A stretch of 10,411 bases of DNA from CBCXVS01 sp965178525 (GTDB lineage: Bacteria > Tectomicrobia > Entotheonellia > Entotheonellales > Entotheonellaceae), in NCBI GenBank assembly GCA_965178525.1, contig CBCXVS010000274.1:1-10411 (forward strand). The letters are read 5' to 3'. The notes under the pieces were generated by a model that saw only the letters and a program-made list of their open reading frames with translations, did not search any database and was not told where the DNA came from. Every line of letters starts with the position of its first letter. Position 1 is the first letter of the stretch. Positions 6,166 through 10,411 of this stretch are shown piece by piece. Both the position numbers and the translations under genes were made by a program.

Positions 6166-7203
6166 ATGCGCTTGGATCGAATGATTACCGTCATCGGATG
6201 CCACGCCGAAGGCGAAGTGGGCCGTGTCATTACCGGCGGTGTCCTGCCGCCGCCCGGCCGCACATTATTCGACCAAAAGCGCTATTTGGAAACCGAAGCC
6301 GACGACTTGCGGCGGTTTTTGCTGTTCGAGCCACGTGGCGGCGCCTTTGTCCACGCCAATTTAATCGTGCCGCCGACTCGGGAGGGCATCGACGCCGGGT
6401 TTATTATCATGGAGCCGACCGATTATCCGCCGATGTCGGGCTCCAATGCGATGTGCGTGGTGACGGTCTTGCTGGAAACCGGTATGGTCAACATGCACGA
6501 GCCGGAAACCCGGTTGGTCCTCGAGACGCCCGGCGGCGTGATCGAAGCGCTGGCCGAATGCCGCGATGGCAAGTGCGAGCGCGTCACGGTGCACAATGTG
6601 CCCAGTTTCGTCGCAGCCCTCGATCTTGCGGTAGACGTGCCGGGTCAGGGTTGCGTGAGCGTCGATATCGCCTATGGTGGCGCCTTTTTCACCATCGTCG
6701 ACGCGCCGGCGCTCGGTTTCGAGCTCACTCCAGATGAAGCGCGCGATCTGGTGCAGATGGGCGAAACCATCAAAGCCGCGGTGGTCGAACAACATCCGGT
6801 GGCGCATCCGGAGAATCCTGACATCCATACGGTCACCTTTACGGAGTTCGCCGCACCGGTCGAGACGGGCCGAGACGGGGTCAAGACGGGTCAAAATGCC
6901 GTGGTCATCTCGCCTGGCAAAATCGACCGCTCGCCATGCGGCACAGGAACCTCGGCGCGCCTGGCCATCCTGCACGCCCGTGGTCAGCTCCAGGTTGGAG
7001 AGCAGTATCGCAGTACGTCGTTGATCGGCTCGGAATTCCGTGCCAAGATTGTGACGACGACAACCGTGGGCCATCGGCCCGCCATTATCCCGAGCCTGTC
7101 GGGGCGCGCCTGGATCACCGGGACGCATCAGTACGGTCTCGATCCGAGCGATCCGTTTCCGCAGCGCTACACGTTGTCGGATACCTGGTACCGGGTGCTT
7201 TGA
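6166..7203 (+). CDS. Proline racemase superfamily enzyme, Ser/Cys active-site type
   Basis: This 345-residue enzyme belongs to the proline racemase / 4-hydroxyproline 2-epimerase / trans-3-hydroxy-L-proline dehydratase superfamily, which uses two residues as acid-base pair at C-alpha. The second catalytic residue is intact: DRSPCGTGTSAR with C258. The first, normally Cys in M-C-G-H-N, is Ser91 in PPMSGSNAMC, and the following His is also Ser (S93). Other marks are CHAEGEVGRVI (12-22), the YGGAFF loop (170-175) and a long conserved C-terminus SLIGSEFRAKI...IIPSLSGRAWITGTHQ. Length is normal. Ser/Cys members are known and have been linked to hydroxyproline or 3-hydroxyproline metabolism rather than simple proline racemisation, so a firm EC number is not justified. 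GAGGAG lies about 6 bases before the ATG, and a good promoter lies upstream. No hydroxyproline catabolic neighbours are in the window. Confidence 0.9.
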   Translation: MRLDRMITVIGCHAEGEVGRVITGGVLPPPGRTLFDQKRYLETEADDLRRFLLFEPRGGAFVHANLIVPPTREGIDAGFIIMEPTDYPPMSGSNAMCVVTVLLETGMVNMHEPETRLVLETPGGVIEALAECRDGKCERVTVHNVPSFVAALDLAVDVPGQGCVSVDIAYGGAFFTIVDAPALGFELTPDEARDLVQMGETIKAAVVEQHPVAHPENPDIHTVTFTEFAAPVETGRDGVKTGQNAVVISPGKIDRSPCGTGTSARLAILHARGQLQVGEQYRSTSLIGSEFRAKIVTTTTVGHRPAIIPSLSGRAWITGTHQYGLDPSDPFPQRYTLSDTWYRVL

Positions 7204-7212
7204 GGCGCTCGT

Positions 7213-7326
7213 ATGCCGACTGCGCTGAGACAACATGTTGACGCTTTGCAGGCCTGCCGGCAGTGCCCAGCCATGCAGTCACCGCCCGTTACGGGCTAGG
7301 CTGTCTATAGCAAAGCAAGAAAAGGG
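7213..7326 (+). pseudogene. 5' remnant of a uracil-DNA glycosylase (family 4/5-like) gene
   Basis: From ATG 7213 the frame reads MPTALRQHVDALQACRQCPA then MQSPPVTG and stops at TAG 7297-7299. In the same frame it continues as AVYSK before losing resemblance. The C-x2-C motif (codons 15 and 18) with CRQCPAM and PPVTG, then a GxAVYSK-like segment, is what I recall from the N-terminus of iron-sulfur uracil-DNA glycosylase-like proteins. There Cys ligands precede a PPV-G-x-(A/P) stretch and the G-Q/E-A-PG catalytic motif. The rest of the gene is absent, so this looks like a truncated, stop-interrupted relic. GAGG overlaps the preceding gene's stop. A 5-bp hairpin (GCCCG-TTA-CGGGC, 7284-7296) covers the end of the fragment. 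The assignment rests on about 30 residues. Confidence 0.5.
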
Positions 7327-7384
7327 CTGAGGGTCCGCAGGGACACGTCAGTAGACACAATGTTATGACAGATGGAGATAGCGT

Positions 7385-8479
7385 ATGAAATTCGGTTTAT
7401 TTACCATTGTCCCCTGGCATGAAAGCCTGACCGCACCGCAGGCATTACATGATGCGATGGAGCAGATTGAGCTGGCCGACCGCCTCGGTCTCGATGAGGT
7501 CTGGCTGGGGGAGCATCGCTTTTCGCGGCACGGCTTGCTGTCGGGGTTCTTTTCCTTCGCCGGACATGCCGTCGCACGCACCCAGAACGTGCGCATCGGG
7601 TCGGCGGTGGTGGTCTTGCCCCTGCACAACCCCATCCTGGTGGCGGAAGAGGTCGCCATGTTGGATGTGCTCAGCGGCGGGCGCATCGAAGTCGGCATTG
7701 GCAGTGGCTATCAGCGTCAGGAGTTCGATGGCATCGGCGTGGATATGAACGAGAGCCGCGAGCGCTTCCGGGAAGCGACCGAGGTGATGATCAAGGCGTG
7801 GACGGAGGAAACCCTGACCTTCCACGGTAAATATACCGATGTGGATGGCGTCTGGGTGCTTCCGAAACCCGTGCAGCAACCCTATCCGCCTCTCTACGTG
7901 GCCATCAGCACGAGCCCGTCCACGGTCGAATGGGCTGCGAGCCAGAAAATTCAGCCCATCTTGGGTGGTCCCACCGACACCATGGGGCAAGCCACCAATG
8001 TGTTGAAGATGTGGCGGGACAAGATGGATGAATTTGGCCATCCCCATGCCCACCTGCATCCGCCCATGTCCAAGGGCATTTACGTCGCGCCAACGATGGA
8101 AGAGGCGCAGAACGACCCGATTGGCCTGGATGATTTCTCCTCGCGCATTCTGCGCTCTACGGGGACGACGGGGTCCACGATTGGCATGCCCACGGATAAA
8201 GATGGCAAGCTTCCCCCAGGCTATGAGGCGTGGGCCAACCGCCAACGGGACCGGGAACGGCGTGATGATCCGGGCCATGCCGGGTTGCCGCCGCTGCGGG
8301 GCACGCCGGAGGTGATCATCAAGCGTTTGAAGCAGGTTGAGGAAGCGGGCGTGGAGCGTATCTTCGGCGCGTTCGGGTTTCCGGGATTGCCGCAGTGGAA
8401 GGTGCTGCGTTCTATCGAGCTGTTCTGCACGGAGGTCCTGCCGCACTTCCGGGGGGTTGCCGCGCCGGTTGGTGATTAA
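7385..8479 (+). CDS. LLM-class flavin-dependent oxidoreductase (luciferase-like)
   Basis: This 364-residue protein is a bacterial luciferase-like TIM barrel, unlike the other LLM protein at 1225 in subgroup and length. It shows MKFGLFTIVPWHE at the start, the LGEH motif (41-44), and the family block LDVLSGGRIEVGIGSGYQRQEF (about 93-114). ESRERFREATEVM follows (123-135), then a YPPLYVAISTSPSTVEWAA region. It is most like FMN-dependent monooxygenases of the LuxA/alkanal or alkanesulfonate type; FMN or F420 cannot be decided from sequence. There is a long variable insertion (about 235-300) of unknown role before the C-terminal TPEVIIKRLKQVEEAGVERI helix. A TGGAGAT ribosome binding site lies about 6 bases upstream. 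The UGSC gene starts 41 bases after its stop, so the three genes to 10271 probably form an operon. Confidence 0.9.
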   Translation: MKFGLFTIVPWHESLTAPQALHDAMEQIELADRLGLDEVWLGEHRFSRHGLLSGFFSFAGHAVARTQNVRIGSAVVVLPLHNPILVAEEVAMLDVLSGGRIEVGIGSGYQRQEFDGIGVDMNESRERFREATEVMIKAWTEETLTFHGKYTDVDGVWVLPKPVQQPYPPLYVAISTSPSTVEWAASQKIQPILGGPTDTMGQATNVLKMWRDKMDEFGHPHAHLHPPMSKGIYVAPTMEEAQNDPIGLDDFSSRILRSTGTTGSTIGMPTDKDGKLPPGYEAWANRQRDRERRDDPGHAGLPPLRGTPEVIIKRLKQVEEAGVERIFGAFGFPGLPQWKVLRSIELFCTEVLPHFRGVAAPVGD

Positions 8480-8520
8480 GTGGATGAGGAAAGATTTCAA
8501 TTCTATAGGGAGGGTATGAG

Positions 8521-9174
8521 GTGCAGCAAGCCCTATCACTGACCATGTTGTCACCGCTTCCAGTTTATCTTGATGAAGCCGCCGATGACACGCCGTTAGC
8601 TCCTCGGCCTACGACCTTGGAGGGCCGTGTAGTTGGACTTTTGCCAAATTGGCGGCCTTCTGCGCTTCATATTCTGGAGGCGGTGGGAAAGCTTCTAGCG
8701 GAACAATTCCCGGTCCAGGCAGTGGTCATGGAGCAGCCGGCCCGCGAACTGCCGCAACGGACTGGCGGGCTGATCGATGCCGTCAGCGGGAAGCTAGATG
8801 AGCTCGCCAAGCGGGTCGATGTGGTGATCACGGCCACTGGGGATTGAGGTTCGTGCTCGACGTGGTGTAGCCTCGTCACGCCAGAACTTGAAAAGCGTGG
8901 TGTCCCCACCGTGATGATCACGACGGATACCTTTACCAACTTTGCCCGCCGCTTGGCGGCGACTCGGGGCTTTCCGTATGTCGTGATCGCCGAGACGCCG
9001 AATCCGATTCGGCAGTTGCAAGATGACGCCTTGCAGGCGCGCGCGGAGGGTATGCTCGGGACCATTATCGAGGGCCTGACGCAGCCGCCGGAGGTCATTC
9101 GGGAGCGCCTGCAGGAGATTGCGCCGCAACAGATCCGGCCCGCGGGGGTGGTGCGGGCGGCATTGCCGGTGTAA
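8521..9174 (+). CDS. UGSC-family selenoprotein (in-frame TGA = selenocysteine 109)
   Basis: Read through the TGA at 8845-8847, the gene encodes 217 residues. The two open stretches (8521-8847 and the one ending at 9174) are in the same frame with no other stop between them. The protein starts at GTG 8521 behind AGGGAGGG, 6 bases away. The centre reads VVITATGD-Sec-GSCSTWCS. The motif Sec-Gly-Ser-Cys (U109, C112) names the UGSC family, which occurs naturally with either Sec or Cys. Flanking blocks also fit: GRVVGLLPNWRPSALHILEAVG (about 35-56) before it and TPELEKRGVPTVMIT after it. The U-x-x-C arrangement resembles thioredoxin-like redox motifs, so a thiol/selenol redox role is likely, but no activity is established. 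The decoding signal lies inside the gene (see the SECIS entry). The neighbour at 9255 is, from memory, a regular companion of this family. The alternative, a nonsense mutation in a Cys form, is possible but would have to hit exactly the Sec position. Confidence 0.92.
8847..8889 (+). promoter_or_regulatory. Candidate bacterial SECIS element directly after the Sec codon
   Basis: The lower stem GGTTC (8848-8852) pairs with GAACT (8884-8888, one G-U pair), and A8847-T8889 could extend it. A 10-base one-sided bulge (8853-8862) leads to an upper stem TGGTGT (8863-8868) pairing with ACGCCA (8878-8883, one G-U). The apical loop is 9 bases, AGCCTCGTC. A G is the second loop base (8870), 23 bases after the TGA. 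This meets the published bacterial rule of a loop G among the first two bases at about 16-37 bases. The pairing was found by eye and not energy-scored. Confidence 0.68.
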
Positions 9175-9188
9175 AAAGAAAACGGATC

Positions 9189-9216
9189 CGCGAAGGACGC
9201 GAAGGGACGCGAAGGA
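9189..9216. repeat. Three tandem copies of CGCGAAGG(G)A
   Basis: CGCGAAGGA, CGCGAAGGGA and CGCGAAGGA follow each other, then degrade into GAAGAAGGAAG purine repeats. It fills the 80-bp gap between the selenoprotein and the next gene. Similar CGCGAAGGA arrays are scattered in intergenic DNA of several environmental bacteria. The role is unknown. Confidence 0.7.
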
Positions 9217-9254
9217 AGAAGAAGGAAGCAAGAGAAATAAAGGAGGGGAATACC

Positions 9255-10271
9255 GTGGCGCAAACGCAGGTGCGCCTGGAGGCGAGTTCGACGGCGGAGC
9301 TGGTCAATCAGGCTTACGAATATGCCTATGAGCAGGGCTGGACCGATGGCCTGCCCATCATTCCTGCCACGGAGGAGATGGTGCAGCAGTTTGTGCAGGC
9401 GTCGGGGCGTCACGCCGATGATCTCGTCGGACTCATTCCGCCGCGTCAAGGCCGCGCCACGGTGGCGGTGGTGGCCGTGAATGCCGTCATGGCCGGCTGC
9501 CGCCCGGCGTACATGCCCGTGCTTCTGGCCGCGCTCGATGGCCTGCTCGACCCGAACTTTCCACTCGAATTCATGCAGGTGACGACCAACCCGATGACGC
9601 CCCTGCTCCTGGTCAATGGACCGGTGCGGCATCAGCTCGACATCAACTATGGCACGGGATGTCTCGGTCCGGGATGGCGGGCCAATGCGACGATTGGGCG
9701 CGCCATCCGCCTCCTTTTGCAAAATGTGGGCGGTGCCTTGCCAGGGGTCTACTCGAAGGCCAGTTTTAGTTCGCCCATGCGCTATACGTATGTCTTCGGC
9801 GAGCATGAGGAAGAGAATCCTTGGACGCCCTTCCACGTGGATCGTGGCTTCGAGACAGACGAGAGTACGGTGACCGTATTCAAAGCCTCCAACTACTGCA
9901 ACATCTCCGGTGGCGAAGGTGTCGGTCCAGAGGAAATCCTGCGCCAGATCGCGACGAATATGCCGCCGATGTATGCCGGCGGCGATGGCGCCCTCTTGTT
10001 GCTTGGCGTCAATCATGCCCGGTCGCTATATGAGGCCGGTCTGAGCAAGCGCGATATCCGGGAACGGCTGTGGGAACTCGCGACTCTGCCCGTGGAGATG
10101 TATGCGGCGGATTTTGCCGCCATGGAACAGGCCGCAGGCCGCGGGGATGCGGAGGTGCTGCGGCGGACTCAGAGCCCGGACGACATCTACGTCGTCGTTG
10201 CCGGGGGGCCGGGGCCGCAGGATGTGTACATCGCGGCGGGATTGCCGCAAACACGGGTGATTGTGACCTAA
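9255..10271 (+). CDS. Conserved protein of unknown function, UGSC-associated
   Basis: This is a 338-residue soluble protein without signal peptide or membrane segments. The start is GTG 9255 behind AGGAGGGG, 6 bases away. Conserved-looking blocks are WTDGLPIIPATEEMVQ (29-44), NAVMAGCRPAYMPVLLAAL (76-94), VNGPVRHQLDIN (120-131), and RANATIGRAIRLLLQNVGG (142-160). Further on are YTYVFGEHEEENPWTPFHVDRGF (177-199), STVTVF (204-209) and a C-terminal VVVAGGPG strand-loop (313-320). I recall these blocks in proteins found next to, or fused with, UGSC domains, but I know no biochemical function. Cys82 and Cys136 lie in conserved-looking loops and could be partners of the selenocysteine; this is inference. 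It is probably cotranscribed with the selenoprotein. Confidence 0.8.
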   Translation: MAQTQVRLEASSTAELVNQAYEYAYEQGWTDGLPIIPATEEMVQQFVQASGRHADDLVGLIPPRQGRATVAVVAVNAVMAGCRPAYMPVLLAALDGLLDPNFPLEFMQVTTNPMTPLLLVNGPVRHQLDINYGTGCLGPGWRANATIGRAIRLLLQNVGGALPGVYSKASFSSPMRYTYVFGEHEEENPWTPFHVDRGFETDESTVTVFKASNYCNISGGEGVGPEEILRQIATNMPPMYAGGDGALLLLGVNHARSLYEAGLSKRDIRERLWELATLPVEMYAADFAAMEQAAGRGDAEVLRRTQSPDDIYVVVAGGPGPQDVYIAAGLPQTRVIVT

Positions 10272-10342
10272 GTACGGCGTATCGCAAATTGATTTATGTT
10301 GAAGCGGGAGCCAAGATTGTCGGAAGCAAGAAGGGGTCACAT

Positions 10343-10407
10343 CTTGAAATTTCAAATTGTAGCCTTCCTGGCTCCTAAATGTATGGCCTAGAAATTGAAA
10401 TTTCAAG
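10343..10407. repeat. 13-bp inverted repeats, each containing the palindrome TTGAAATTTCAA
   Basis: CTTGAAATTTCAA (10343-10355) and TTGAAATTTCAAG (10395-10407) are exact inverted copies 39 bases apart. Each arm contains the 12-base palindrome TTGAAATTTCAA. No gene is seen from 10272 to the window end. It could be a small palindromic element, a pair of operator sites, or the edge of a larger repeat cut by the window end. Confidence 0.6.
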
Positions 10408-10411
10408 CTGT

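Noticed and set aside
8845..8847. Nonsense mutation or frameshift splitting a normal gene
   Set aside because: Frame is kept on both sides, only one stop occurs, and it lies at the Sec position of the U-G-S-C motif with a hairpin behind it; selenocysteine explains all of this better.
9189..9216. CRISPR array
   Set aside because: Units are 9-10 bases, contiguous, without spacers; no cas-like genes are present anywhere in the window.
8667..10016. Long minus-strand open frame of 449 codons across the selenoprotein and the next gene
   Set aside because: It is the antisense shadow of two well-supported plus-strand genes in GC-rich DNA; its composition is rich in Arg and His with no recognisable domain.

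Overview
This is a bacterial window of roughly 55-60% GC (estimated by eye) with ordinary Shine-Dalgarno starts and sigma70-like promoters. The mix of families suggests a metabolically broad uncultured lineage, for example a Tectomicrobia/'Entotheonella'-like or related soil or marine bacterium. The families are two luciferase-like flavin oxidoreductases, an MDR quinone reductase, a Ser/Cys-type proline racemase homologue, a UGSC selenoprotein, and a cyanobacterial-style PD-(D/E)XK protein. The taxonomic guess rests on memory of family distribution and is weak.

Left block (1-3208, all +): the 3' end of an unidentified gene, a seven-Asp-box beta-propeller protein, an LLM-class (probably F420-dependent) oxidoreductase and a zinc-independent quinone reductase. 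Tandem hairpins lie before the quinone reductase gene.

Middle block (3209-5243) is an integration hot spot. It holds a tyrosine integrase cut off exactly at a 39-nt near-perfect palindrome, tRNA-Ala(GGC) with its own promoter and terminator, a divergent tRNA-Leu(CAA) with its own promoter, the 3' end of an IS5-family element with its right inverted repeat, and a terminator-like hairpin. GC looks lower here and most protein genes are broken.

Next come two divergent genes from a shared 230-bp promoter region: a stand-alone PD-(D/E)XK nuclease-fold protein (-), preceded by a possible 18-codon coupled leader, and a proline racemase superfamily enzyme (+). Behind the latter lies a 5' remnant that looks like a family-4/5 uracil-DNA glycosylase.

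Right block (7385-10271, all +) is an apparent operon: a second LLM oxidoreductase, a UGSC-family selenoprotein and a conserved protein of unknown function that I associate with UGSC genes. The selenoprotein is the main find. An in-frame TGA at 8845-8847 splits what looks like two ORFs (108 and 87 codons in the same frame). The TGA lies in the motif Sec-Gly-Ser-Cys, and a two-tier hairpin resembling a bacterial SECIS starts directly after it. The gene should be read as a single 217-residue protein, 8521-9174. The operon suggests a redox or detoxification module whose substrate cannot be read from sequence.
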